DNA from: Brevundimonas sp. PAMC22021 | Lineage (GTDB): Bacteria > Pseudomonadota > Alphaproteobacteria > Caulobacterales > Caulobacteraceae | NCBI RefSeq assembly: GCF_019443405.1 | Contig: NZ_CP080376.1 | Span: 620,001 to 684,000, forward strand | Reading direction: 5' to 3' | Length of the DNA stretch: 64,000 nt | In this document: piece after piece, positions 1 through 8,207 of the stretch | How the letters are laid out: each line of letters starts with the position of its first letter | Numbering within the stretch: the stretch's first letter is position 1 | The notes under the pieces: generated by a model | Databases searched by the model: none | The model's input: the letters and a program-made list of their open reading frames with translations, nothing else | What the model was told of the DNA's origin: nothing | Translations under genes and position numbers: made by a program

Positions 1-722
1 TCGCCCAGCCGGCCGGCTCTGGGCGCGGTGATGCGGGTGTTGGCCAGGTCGATCTCGGCCAGGCGCACGGCGGCGCGCGCGTTCTCGACCGCCGCGACCA
101 GGCTTTCGCGGCTTACCACGGCCGAGGTGACGCCGGTCTCTGCGATGCTTTCGGCGGCGCGAGCTTGGGCGACTTGGGCCTGGGCCGAGCGCAGGGCGGC
201 CTCGGCGATGTCGACATTGGCCTGGGCGACCCAGCCGCCGGCCTTCAGGGTGCGGGCGCGGTTGGCGTCGGCCTGGGCTCTCGCCAGCGTCGCCTCGGCC
301 CCGGCGATGGAGGCGCGCTGCTGGGCCACCGAGCCGCGCGCCGAGGCCTGGCTCTGCGCCGAGTTGGACAGCGCGGCTTGAGCCGAATGCAGCGAGGCCT
401 GCGCCTGCTCCAGCCGCTGGCGATAGATGCGGTCGTCGATCTGGACCAGCACCTGACCCGCCTGCACGACCTGATAATCCTGAACCGCCACCTCGGTCGC
501 ATAGCCGGCGACCTGCGGGCTGATCAGCGTCACCTGGCCGCGCACATAGGCGTTGTCGGTGGTCTGCACCCCGCTGGCGAAGGGCGGCAGCTTCCAGGCG
601 TAGAGCACCAGCAGGACGCCAACGACGGCCACGCCGGCGATGATGGCGGTCCAGAGGATGCGCTTTTTCGGTTCCGGCGTGGTGGCGGCAGGAGCGGGAG
701 CAGGAGGGGCGGTGTCGGTCAT
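1..722 (-). CDS. HlyD/EmrA-type membrane-fusion adaptor of an efflux pump (3' end outside window)
   Basis: This is the periplasmic adaptor that links an inner-membrane MFS exporter to an outer-membrane channel. The frame is open from an ATG at 722 to the window edge, so the C-terminal part is missing. A Pro/Ala-rich cytoplasmic tail is followed by one membrane segment at about residues 21-43. Next come a biotinyl-lipoyl-like half motif (TTDNAYVRGQVTLISPQVAG) and a long Ala/Gln-rich coiled coil, typical of EmrA. It starts 11 nt after the MFS stop, so it is the third gene of the TetR-MFS-adaptor operon. The substrate is unknown. Confidence 0.88.
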   Translation of the reverse strand, partial: MTDTAPPAPAPAATTPEPKKRILWTAIIAGVAVVGVLLVLYAWKLPPFASGVQTTDNAYVRGQVTLISPQVAGYATEVAVQDYQVVQAGQVLVQIDDRIYRQRLEQAQASLHSAQAALSNSAQSQASARGSVAQQRASIAGAEATLARAQADANRARTLKAGGWVAQANVDIAEAALRSAQAQVAQARAAESIAETGVTSAVVSRESLVAAVENARAAVRLAEIDLANTRITAPRAGRLG

Positions 723-733
723 GGCGGGCTCGT

Positions 734-2419
734 TCAGTCGGCGGCGGCGACGGCCGCGGCTTGCGCGGCCTCGTCGTTGCGGGCGGCGCGTCGCGCCTTC
801 CAGCGCGGACGCAGATGGTTGATCGTCACCCACAGGCATCCCAAGGCGGCCAGCGCCGAGATCATCAGGAAGACGTCGTTGTAGGCGAGGACATTGGCCT
901 GCTGCGCCACCTGCTGGCTCAACAGCTGCACCCCCTCGGCCTGACGCAGGGCGGGGTCGGTCAGGGTGCGGCCATAGGCGGCCGACAGTTGCTGGAGGCG
1001 CTGCACCACCTGAGGATCCGTCAGGGTGATCCCTTCCGCCAACTGGCTGGAGTGAAACTTCTCGCGCATGACCTGAACGGTTCCGGTCAGGGCCGAGCCG
1101 GCCAGCCCGCCCACGTTCTGAAGCAGCGAGAACATGACAATGAAGCTGATGAAGTGCTGCTTGCCCTGCTGAAGCACCTTGGTGATGCCGATCATCAGCG
1201 CCGGTCCGATGAACATGGCCGAGGCGAAGCCGATCAGGGCCTGGCTGAAATAGAGGTTCACCGGCCGCGTCAGCCCGGTGGAATGGCTGTCGATAAAGGC
1301 GCCGACGGCGATCAGGGCGAGAGCGATGGCGATCGGCTTGTTCAGCTTGTTGAGGTTCAGGGTGAAGGCGCTGACCAGGGTGCCCGCTGCGACCGAGATC
1401 AGGATAACGACAAACAGGCCGTGCAGCTGATCCGGTCCGAGCCCCACCACCTGAAGAAAGCCCACCGCGCCCGCCGTTTGTTCGGACAGGACGATGCGCA
1501 GCAGCAGAACGGCGCCCAGCAACCGCAACAGGTCTGCGCCCGCCAGCCAGCGGGTGTTGATCAGCGGCGTACGCCGGTTGTGCTCCACGATCACCGCCAG
1601 CGTCAGCAGCACAATGGCGCCGACCAGCGCCCAGCCGATCCAGGCGGCCTGCGTCCACCAGACGATGCGGCCGAGGCCCAGCACCGCGCACAGCAGCGCC
1701 ACGCCCGGCGCGAACAGGGCGAAGGTGACGAAGTCCAGCCGGTCGAACACTCTGAACCGCTGCGACAGCGGGAGCTTCAGAAGGATCGTCGCGGCCCAGC
1801 ACATCAGGGCCAGGCCCATCTCGAGCAGATACACCGCCCGCCATTCGCCGATCTGCAGCAGGTGCGGAACCGTCAGGCGAGCCAGCGGCACGGCGAAACC
1901 CGCCAGGCCGATGCCGAGGATCAGTCCCTTCAGCCGATGGGCCGGAGGAAAGGCCTGGATCAGATAAAGAAATCCCAGACTGGTCAGCGGCGCGGCCGCT
2001 ATGCCCGCCGCTGCCCGGCTGGCCAGCGCCCAGCCGTAATCGTGCGCGAACAGCGAGGCGAAGGTCACCAGCACGAACAGCGCCAGCGCGATCTGGGTGA
2101 ACAGGCGCAGGCCGTACTGCATGCGGAACTTGACCAGGATCAGGTTCATGCAGGCGTTGGTCATCACAAAGACGACCGGCAGCCAGGCCGCCTCGAACGG
2201 CGTGATGCCGAGGGCGCCTTGAAGATTCTGCAGATTGGCGGTCACCGCCGCATTGCCGAAGCTGCCAGTCATGGCGACTAGCAGCCCGGTCAGGGCGTAT
2301 TGCAGCCGCCGGCGTGTCGGATGCGCGGGCGTCGCCGGCGATCCGGGGAACATCGGCATCTCGTGCGGCTGCAGGGTGGCGGCGTAGGCCTCCCAGGCCG
2401 GGTCGTGGCGCGGCTTCAT
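734..2419 (-). CDS. MFS transporter, DHA2 (EmrB/QacA-like) drug exporter family
   Basis: A 561-residue multi-spanning protein of the length and hydrophobicity pattern of 14-helix DHA2 proton-driven exporters. A short cytoplasmic N-terminus carries the Pro-rich stretch HEMPMFPGSPATPAHP, then hydrophobic helices follow through to about residue 545. The ATG at 2419 overlaps the TetR stop by 4 nt (ATGA), so translation is coupled. With the downstream adaptor it should form a tripartite EmrAB-type pump, presumably repressed by the upstream TetR protein. I cannot infer the substrate. The C-terminal region, with QQLSAAYGRTLTDPALRQ, lies in a large loop before the last helix. Confidence 0.9.
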   Translation of the reverse strand: MKPRHDPAWEAYAATLQPHEMPMFPGSPATPAHPTRRRLQYALTGLLVAMTGSFGNAAVTANLQNLQGALGITPFEAAWLPVVFVMTNACMNLILVKFRMQYGLRLFTQIALALFVLVTFASLFAHDYGWALASRAAAGIAAAPLTSLGFLYLIQAFPPAHRLKGLILGIGLAGFAVPLARLTVPHLLQIGEWRAVYLLEMGLALMCWAATILLKLPLSQRFRVFDRLDFVTFALFAPGVALLCAVLGLGRIVWWTQAAWIGWALVGAIVLLTLAVIVEHNRRTPLINTRWLAGADLLRLLGAVLLLRIVLSEQTAGAVGFLQVVGLGPDQLHGLFVVILISVAAGTLVSAFTLNLNKLNKPIAIALALIAVGAFIDSHSTGLTRPVNLYFSQALIGFASAMFIGPALMIGITKVLQQGKQHFISFIVMFSLLQNVGGLAGSALTGTVQVMREKFHSSQLAEGITLTDPQVVQRLQQLSAAYGRTLTDPALRQAEGVQLLSQQVAQQANVLAYNDVFLMISALAALGCLWVTINHLRPRWKARRAARNDEAAQAAAVAAAD

Positions 2420-2973
2420 TGGGGCCTCGCGCGGAGGCCGTCTAGGATGATGGCGCGAGTGCGCAGGCTAACCGCCTCTCGCTCGGCGGCGTCCGCGTTC
2501 TGGAAGCCGGAGGCCAGAAGCGTCGCGATCAGCCGCACGTCCATGGGACCCAGATCCTTTCGCACGAGCCCGGCGGCCTGTGCGCGTGCAAGAGGGGCTG
2601 CGCCTGCCTCCGCCAGCTTGGATCGAAGCGGCGTCAGCGCGTCAGGAGACCGCACCGTTCGCAACACGCCGGACAGGCCGGCGTTCCGGATCAGCAGCGC
2701 GGCCAGCTCGTCCAGGAACCAGAAGAAGACTTCCGGCGCATCGCCCTGCTCGACTGTACGGCGATGCAGGTCCTCGACGCCGTCGATCAGCACGGCCAGC
2801 ACCAGTTCGGTCCGGTCCGCGAAGTGACGATAGAGCGTTGCGCGGCCTACGCCTGCACGTTCCGCGATGAGGTCCAGCGGCGCCTCCAGCCCCTGTTCGG
2901 CCAGCACATCCCTTGCCGCGTGCAGCAGGGCGGTGCGGTTCTGGACAACATCCTTGCGGGCGGGGCGGCTCAT
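2416..2973 (-). CDS. TetR-family transcriptional regulator
   Basis: A 185-residue repressor with the N-terminal TetR helix-turn-helix (LIAERAGVGRATLYRHF) and a helical C-terminal ligand-binding domain. I chose the ATG at 2973 (MSRPARKDVV). An in-frame ATG at 2991 would add six residues, but it lies inside the palindrome that looks like this protein's own operator. There is no clear Shine-Dalgarno sequence for either start, so a leaderless or near-leaderless transcript is possible. It is the first gene of the operon and overlaps the MFS gene by 4 nt. It probably represses the operon and releases it when a pump substrate binds. The ligand is unknown. Confidence 0.88.
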   Translation of the reverse strand: MSRPARKDVVQNRTALLHAARDVLAEQGLEAPLDLIAERAGVGRATLYRHFADRTELVLAVLIDGVEDLHRRTVEQGDAPEVFFWFLDELAALLIRNAGLSGVLRTVRSPDALTPLRSKLAEAGAAPLARAQAAGLVRKDLGPMDVRLIATLLASGFQNADAAEREAVSLRTRAIILDGLRARPQ

Positions 2974-2985
2974 GCAAAACAAAGT

Positions 2986-2999
2986 GGACATCCATGTCC
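2986..2999. promoter_or_regulatory. Probable TetR operator
   Basis: A perfect inverted repeat, GGACAT-CC-ATGTCC. The flanks extend the symmetry imperfectly (AAAGT on the left, GTTT on the right). It lies directly upstream of the preferred start of the TetR gene at 2973, which is where an autorepressor of the efflux operon would bind. Assignment to this regulator is inferred from position and symmetry. Confidence 0.6.
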
Positions 3000-3150
3000 G
3001 TTTCGCAAGGGTGCGGCCTGCTGTCGCAGCGAAAAAGACGCGCGGCGGCTTACATGAAGGGCCGCAGTCGTCCGCGTTCAGCGCCGCACCCCAGCACTGC
3101 GCCTTCGGCGCAGGCGCCCGGGACAGCGCCGGCGAGCCACAGCAGTTTGG

Positions 3151-3675
3151 CTAGAGCCGCTTGTCCAGCACCACAAAGGACAGCGGCTCGAGCGGCAGGC
3201 CGAAGCGAGGATCGTTCATCGGGAAGGGGCGGCTCTCTCCGGTCAGGCGGTAGCCGCGCCGCTCGTACCAGGCGATCAGTTCGCGGCGCTGGGCGATGAC
3301 GGTCATCTCGATGCGGCGAGCGCGCAAGGCGGCGCGGGCCAGGTCTTCCGCCGCCGCCAGCACCTGACGACCCAGTCCGCCGGCCTGACGGTCGGGATCG
3401 ACCGTCAGCATGCCGAGATAGGCGAGGCCGGCGCCCAAGTCCACGACCTGGACACAGCCGATCACGTCGCCGTCCTTTTCGGCCATCAGCAGCACGCGCG
3501 CCGGATCGGCGATCAGGGCCGCCAGCTCGGCCGCGTCGGTGCGCTGACCGTCCAAGAGGTCGGCCTCGTGCGTCCAGCCTGCGCGCGCCGTCTCGCCGCG
3601 ATAGGCCCGCTCGCTCAGCGGGTGCAGGCGCGCGATGTCGCCTGCCGTGGCCGGGCGAAAGGCGAGGGGGCTCAA
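3151..3675 (-). CDS. GNAT-family N-acetyltransferase
   Basis: A 174-residue GNAT protein. The acetyl-CoA-binding motif A is VDPDRQAGGLGRQVLAAAEDLA, preceded by the beta-4 strand LAYLGMLTV. A C-terminal motif WYERRGYRLTGESRPFP is typical of the family. No ATG fits before the conserved N-terminus (LAFRPATAGDIARLHPLSERAY). The TTG at 3675 does fit: it overlaps the upstream S46 peptidase stop in a TTGA junction, giving MSPLAFRPAT. It is therefore translationally coupled to the peptidase. It may acetylate an amino group on a small molecule or peptide; the substrate is unknown. Confidence 0.85.
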   Translation of the reverse strand: MSPLAFRPATAGDIARLHPLSERAYRGETARAGWTHEADLLDGQRTDAAELAALIADPARVLLMAEKDGDVIGCVQVVDLGAGLAYLGMLTVDPDRQAGGLGRQVLAAAEDLARAALRARRIEMTVIAQRRELIAWYERRGYRLTGESRPFPMNDPRFGLPLEPLSFVVLDKRL

Positions 3676-5735
3676 CGCCGGACGCCCAGCTCCTGCACCA
3701 GGCCATCCATGCCGTAGACGTCGCGCAGCGCCGTCGTCACCGCGCCCGTGGTCACGATCACGCTGCGGTTCACCGCCCGGTCGTAGCCATAGGCGTTGCG
3801 CTGGCTCAGCACGGTCGAGTCGAAGTTGGCCCCGACGATCTCGCCCCGCGCATTGATGGCCGGCGAGCCGGACGAGCCGCCGATGGTGTCGGTGGACAGG
3901 GCCATGTTCAGCACCGTGTCGCCGTCGATCCGGTCCTTGGCCGCCAGGAGTTTGGGCGCGACGTCGAAGGGCGCGGCGGCCGTCGCGCGGTCCCACAGGC
4001 CGTCGAAGGTGGTGAAGGCGCCCCAGCGCTGGCCGGGCACGTCCGAGCCTTCGATCCGGCCATAGGTCAGGCGCAGGGTGCCGGTGGCGTCCGGATAGAC
4101 GCTGTCGCCATAGACGGCGAAGCGGGCGGCGGCGAGCTGTTCGGAGGCGCGGTCGGTCGGGGCCTGGACCTTTTCCTCCCATTCGGCGCGAACGGTGCGG
4201 GCCGCGGCGTCAGTCCGCAGCACATGCTGGATCAGCGGGTCGCTCGAGGCCTGGATGGCGGGCAGGCCGCCCTCCCACAGGGCGCGGCGCGCGGCCGGAT
4301 CGCCGAGGGTCGAGCCTTCGACCAGCCGCGCCGACAGCGCTTCGGGGCTCTCCTGGCCCAGAAGGCCGCGCACGCGCGGATCATCGACGGTCAGCCATTC
4401 GCGCGTCTTGGACAGCCACCATTCCAGCTGCACCTGCTCCAGCGCCGGATAGACGGGGCGTTCGGCCAGAATGCGCTGCTCGAGCGCGGGCAGGCGGCTG
4501 TCGGCGAACTCGGCCAGGCGCTCGGCGCTGGGCTTGGCGCGTTCCTGCGCGGCGCGCACCAGGGTCACGGCGGCCCCGTACAGCGACGAGCCGCCGCCCG
4601 CGCGTCCTTCCAGCAGGCTGTAGGCCGGATAGAGCTCGCGCTGGATCGGCTGCACGGCCTCCAGCGCGGCCCAGGGATCGCCAGACGAGGCCAGTGCCGG
4701 GTCGGCGGCGACCCGTTGACGGAAATCGGTTTCGGCCTCGGCCAGGCGGCCGGTGAAGGCGGCGTCGATCAGGGCGGCCTGGCGTCCGCGTCCGCGCTTG
4801 TAGGTGTTCTCCAGGCCCACGATCGGGTCCATTGCGATAAAGGCGTTCTGCTCGCTCTCTTCCGAGAAGCGGATCAGCCGGCCGCGCAGTTCGGAGGCGA
4901 TCAGCTGGTCCATAGGCAGGACCACGTCGCGCACGGTGGACAGCTGCGCCTGGGTCAGAAGGCGCTGGGTCGCGCCGGGATTGCCGGACACGAACACCGG
5001 CTCGCCCTCGGTCGGCCGCTCGGCGTTCCAGGTGAAGTGGACGGGCGTCTCGACCGGCTTGCCGTCCTCGTACAGGCGGATAAAGGCCGCATCGATGGCG
5101 AAGCGCGGGAAGGAGAAGTTGTCCAGGTCGCCGCCGAAGGTCGCCGCGCGATCCTCGGGCGCAAAGGCTAGGCGCACGTCGGTGTAGCGCCGGAAGGTGT
5201 AGAGCTTGAACTGGCCGCCGCGATACAGGCTGACCACCTGGCAGCGGACTTTCGCATCGCCCGCGCAGCCTTCGCTCTCGATCCGGCCGGCCTCCGCATC
5301 GCGCGCCTGGGTGAAGGCCTGGCCGGACAGACCCTCGCCGGCCTTTTGCATCCGCTCGGTCACGTCGGAAATGTCGGTCAGGATTTCGGCGGAGGCGCCG
5401 GGGCAGCGGCGCTCCTCTTCGCGTGTCCTGGGCGTGAAGCCCGTCTCGGCGTAGTTGACCTGCGGCGTGGACAGGTTGGCGACGCAGGTGGCCACGCAGT
5501 GGTTGTTGGTCATCACCAGCGCCTCGCCGGACACGAGGCCCGCCGAGCAGCCGCCGAACTTCACCGACGACATCCGCACCTTGTCGAGCCAGGCCTGGTC
5601 GATGGTTGTCCCCAGCGTCTGGTTGGCGCGCGCGATGGGGAAGTTGTCGAACGTCCACATGCCTTCTTCCGCGCTGGCCGAGGCGGCGGCGGCGAGGGCG
5701 AGAACGGCGGCGGAAGCGGCGAGGGCGAGACGCAT
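3672..5735 (-). CDS. S46-family dipeptidyl-peptidase (secreted), Ser at the specificity position
   Basis: A 687-residue precursor with a signal peptide at residues 1-22 (cleavage after SASA). The mature start EEGMWTFDNFP is typical of S46 exopeptidases (DPP7/DPP11/AOP), periplasmic serine enzymes that release dipeptides from N-termini. The catalytic His is H79 in TNNHC, the Asp region is GDLDNFSFPRFAID, and the catalytic Ser is S622 in GGSSGSPA. Eighteen residues after the catalytic Ser, the position that is Gly in DPP7 and Arg in DPP11, this protein has Ser640. Its substrate preference may therefore differ from both. The ATG at 5735 has AAGGA about 8 nt upstream; the frame runs further up but lacks signal-peptide character. 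It is paralogous to the gene at 5913-8003. Confidence 0.93.
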   Translation of the reverse strand: MRLALAASAAVLALAAAASASAEEGMWTFDNFPIARANQTLGTTIDQAWLDKVRMSSVKFGGCSAGLVSGEALVMTNNHCVATCVANLSTPQVNYAETGFTPRTREEERRCPGASAEILTDISDVTERMQKAGEGLSGQAFTQARDAEAGRIESEGCAGDAKVRCQVVSLYRGGQFKLYTFRRYTDVRLAFAPEDRAATFGGDLDNFSFPRFAIDAAFIRLYEDGKPVETPVHFTWNAERPTEGEPVFVSGNPGATQRLLTQAQLSTVRDVVLPMDQLIASELRGRLIRFSEESEQNAFIAMDPIVGLENTYKRGRGRQAALIDAAFTGRLAEAETDFRQRVAADPALASSGDPWAALEAVQPIQRELYPAYSLLEGRAGGGSSLYGAAVTLVRAAQERAKPSAERLAEFADSRLPALEQRILAERPVYPALEQVQLEWWLSKTREWLTVDDPRVRGLLGQESPEALSARLVEGSTLGDPAARRALWEGGLPAIQASSDPLIQHVLRTDAAARTVRAEWEEKVQAPTDRASEQLAAARFAVYGDSVYPDATGTLRLTYGRIEGSDVPGQRWGAFTTFDGLWDRATAAAPFDVAPKLLAAKDRIDGDTVLNMALSTDTIGGSSGSPAINARGEIVGANFDSTVLSQRNAYGYDRAVNRSVIVTTGAVTTALRDVYGMDGLVQELGVRR

Positions 5736-5756
5736 GGGAAATCCTTTTCTCCTCCA

Positions 5757-5905
5757 TGCTCGCGAAGAGAGCGGGGAGGTGGCGCGGCGCGTCTGCGCCG
5801 TGACGGAGGGGTTCTTCGATACACCACGATCGTTCGTGCGGCGGAAAGAACCCCTCCACCGCTTCGCGGTCCCCCTCCCCATCGCGGACGATGGGGAGGA
5901 GAGCA
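5757..5905. repeat. Intergenic palindromic repeat element (copy 1)
   Basis: A composite inverted repeat between the two S46 genes. The inner arms are GGAGGGGTTCTT (5805-5816) and AAGAACCCCTCC (5846-5857), perfect over 12 bp with 29 nt between them. Outer G/C-rich arms include GCGGGGAGG on the left and CCCCCTCCCC on the right. The same CCCCTCCACC...GGTCCCCCTCCCC vocabulary recurs in the element at 55284-55420. It is probably a dispersed REP-like sequence. It could also terminate or stabilise the upstream transcript. Confidence 0.7.
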
Positions 5906-5912
5906 GGTCGTC

Positions 5913-8003
5913 TTACCGCACGCCCAGTTCTTCCAGGAGGCGCGGCTGGTTGTAGACGGTGCGCAGGGCCTCGGTGACGGCGGCGGTGGAGACCGTCACC
6001 GTGCGGTTCAGTTCGCCGTCGTAGCCGAAGCTGCCGCCCAGCGAGTGGATGTTGCCGTCAAAGGCTGCGCCGATCACTTCACCCTTGGCGTTGATCACGG
6101 GCGAGCCCGAGTTGCCGCCGATGATGTCGTTGGTCGAAACGAAGTCGTAGACGGTGTCCTTGTTGATCCGGTCCTCGGCGGCCAGCCAGTCCTCGGCCGC
6201 GTTGAACGGCTCGGCGCCGGTGTTGCGCTCATAGAGGCCGCCGATCTTGGTGAAGGGCTCGACCGTCACGCCGCGATGGGTCCAGCCCTTCACCGCCCCA
6301 TAGGACAGGCGCAGCGAGAAGGTGGCGTCCGGGTAGAGGTTGGTGCCGTAGGCGGCGAAGCGGGCCTGGGCGATCTTTTCGCCTGCGCGGCTGGTGGGGC
6401 CGGACACGGCCGATTCCCACTGGGTGCGAACGGCCTGGGCCGCGTCGTCGTTGGCCAGCACAAAGGCGATCATCGGATCGCCCGACGCGGCCAGCTGCTC
6501 CGGCGTCATGGCCAGGGCCTGGGCGCGGAAGGCGGGGTCGCCCAGCCTGGTGCCGTCCACCAGACGCGTGGCGATTTGCTCGGGGCTTTCCTTGCCCAGC
6601 AGCGCCTTCACATCGGCGTTGTCGACCGTCAGGTACTCGCGCGTCTTGGCCAGCCAGAAGTCGAGATAGATCTTTTCCAGATCGTTGGAGATCGGCGTCT
6701 CGGTGGCCAGGCGGCGACCCAGATTGGCGATGTCGGCCTCGCCATAGCCGGCGCGGCGCTCGGCCGCCGGCTTGGCGCGCTCCTTGGAGGCGCGCACGAT
6801 GGCCTTGGCGTAGCTGTACAGCGACGAACGCTGACCGGCCGCGCCTTCCAGCTGGCGATAGGGCAGGAACAGGTCGCGCTGGGCCGCGGACACGCGCTCC
6901 AGATCGGCCCACGGGTCGCCGATGCGTTGGGCGAGGGCCGGGTCGGCGGCGACGCGCTGGCGCAGGTCCGCCTCCTCCTGGCGCTTGGTCGCCATGAAGG
7001 CGGGGTCGGTCAGGGCGCCCTGCTGGCCGTACTGAACCTTGAAGCCGTTCTCCAGGCCGAAGATCGGATCGACCGAAACGCGCTTGGCCTCCTCGCCCGT
7101 GGTCGAATACTCGAGCAGGCGACCGCGCAGTTCGGAGGTCTGGATAAGGCTGAGCGGCAGCTGCTGGTCGCGCAGGGCCTCCAGCTGCGCCACGGTCAGC
7201 AGGCGCTGGGTGGTGCCGGGATTGCCCGCCACAAAGGTCACGTCGCCTTCGCTCGGCGCGTTCGGGTTCCACTTCAGGAAGTTGGGCGAGGAGACGGGCT
7301 TGCCGTCCTCATAGGCGCGCAGGAAGGCCGCATCGAGCGCGTAGCGCGGGAAGTTGAAGTTGTCGGGATCGCCGCCAAAGAAGGCCGCCTGGAACTCGGG
7401 CGCGAACACCAGACGCACGTCGTCGTACTTGCGGAACTTGTAGAGCTTGTACTGGCCGCCGCGATAGAAGCTGATCACCTGGCAGGTCAGCTTCTGATCG
7501 TCGCCGCAGGTCTCCTTCTGGATGCGGTCGATCTCGGCCGCGCGCGCCTGCACAAAGGCGGCGCCTTCCAGGCCCTGGCCGGCGCCCGTGACGCGGTCGG
7601 TCACATCGACGATGTCCGTCAGGATTTCGGCCGTCTGGCCGGGGCACTTCTTTTCTTCCTCGCGCGTGGCGGGCATCCAGCCGTTCTTGACGTAGTCGTT
7701 CTCGGCCGTGGACAGGTCCTGCACGCACGACACCACGCAGTGGTGGTTGGTCAGGATCAGGCCTTCGTTCGAGACCATGGAGGCCGAGCAGCCCTGCAGG
7801 CGCACCGCAGCGTTGCGGACGCGGTCCAGCCAGGCCTGGTCGATGTTCGTGCCGTACTTCTCGTTCACCGTCGCGACGGGGAAGTTGTCGAACGTCCACA
7901 TGCCCTCGTCGGCGCGGGCGGGCGCGGCGGGAAGCGACAGGACGGCGGTCGCGGCGCCCAGGGCTGCGAGCGAGGCGGACAGGCGAATGGAGCGAAGCGA
8001 CAT
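5913..8003 (-). CDS. S46-family dipeptidyl-peptidase (secreted), DPP7-like
   Basis: A 696-residue precursor with a signal peptide (about residues 1-31, ending PARA) and a mature N-terminus DEGMWTFDNFPVATVN. The catalytic residues are H88 in TNHHC, the Asp region GDPDNFNFPRYALD, and S632 in GGNSGSPV. Position Ser+18 is G650 (AAFDGN), as in DPP7-type enzymes that prefer hydrophobic or uncharged P1 residues. The ATG at 8003 has GGGAGA about 10 nt upstream. It is transcribed towards the second S46 gene, from which the repeat at 5757-5905 separates it. The two probably arose by tandem duplication and provide dipeptides for uptake. Confidence 0.93.
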   Translation of the reverse strand: MSLRSIRLSASLAALGAATAVLSLPAAPARADEGMWTFDNFPVATVNEKYGTNIDQAWLDRVRNAAVRLQGCSASMVSNEGLILTNHHCVVSCVQDLSTAENDYVKNGWMPATREEEKKCPGQTAEILTDIVDVTDRVTGAGQGLEGAAFVQARAAEIDRIQKETCGDDQKLTCQVISFYRGGQYKLYKFRKYDDVRLVFAPEFQAAFFGGDPDNFNFPRYALDAAFLRAYEDGKPVSSPNFLKWNPNAPSEGDVTFVAGNPGTTQRLLTVAQLEALRDQQLPLSLIQTSELRGRLLEYSTTGEEAKRVSVDPIFGLENGFKVQYGQQGALTDPAFMATKRQEEADLRQRVAADPALAQRIGDPWADLERVSAAQRDLFLPYRQLEGAAGQRSSLYSYAKAIVRASKERAKPAAERRAGYGEADIANLGRRLATETPISNDLEKIYLDFWLAKTREYLTVDNADVKALLGKESPEQIATRLVDGTRLGDPAFRAQALAMTPEQLAASGDPMIAFVLANDDAAQAVRTQWESAVSGPTSRAGEKIAQARFAAYGTNLYPDATFSLRLSYGAVKGWTHRGVTVEPFTKIGGLYERNTGAEPFNAAEDWLAAEDRINKDTVYDFVSTNDIIGGNSGSPVINAKGEVIGAAFDGNIHSLGGSFGYDGELNRTVTVSTAAVTEALRTVYNQPRLLEELGVR

Positions 8004-8207
8004 CTGGTGCGGATCTCCCGGCGAGGAGCTGGATTGCCCCTGCTGTTATTTCATAACTAACGCCGCCATGCCGGCCGCGCCAAGCCCCTTCGCCCTTAGC
8101 GCCGCTGTGGCGTGTGCACAATCGGCCCTTCGGTCGCGCAAGCTTACCCCGATTTAACTTGGCCCCCGGCGAGGATGGCCGCACATGAGAACCGTGATCG
8201 GGGGACG

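Noticed and set aside
5346..8060. A 904-codon open frame on the plus strand
   Set aside because: It lies antisense to both S46 peptidase genes, which have intact catalytic motifs. The frame is open because of high GC and codon bias; its product is rich in low-complexity Gly/Arg/Val.
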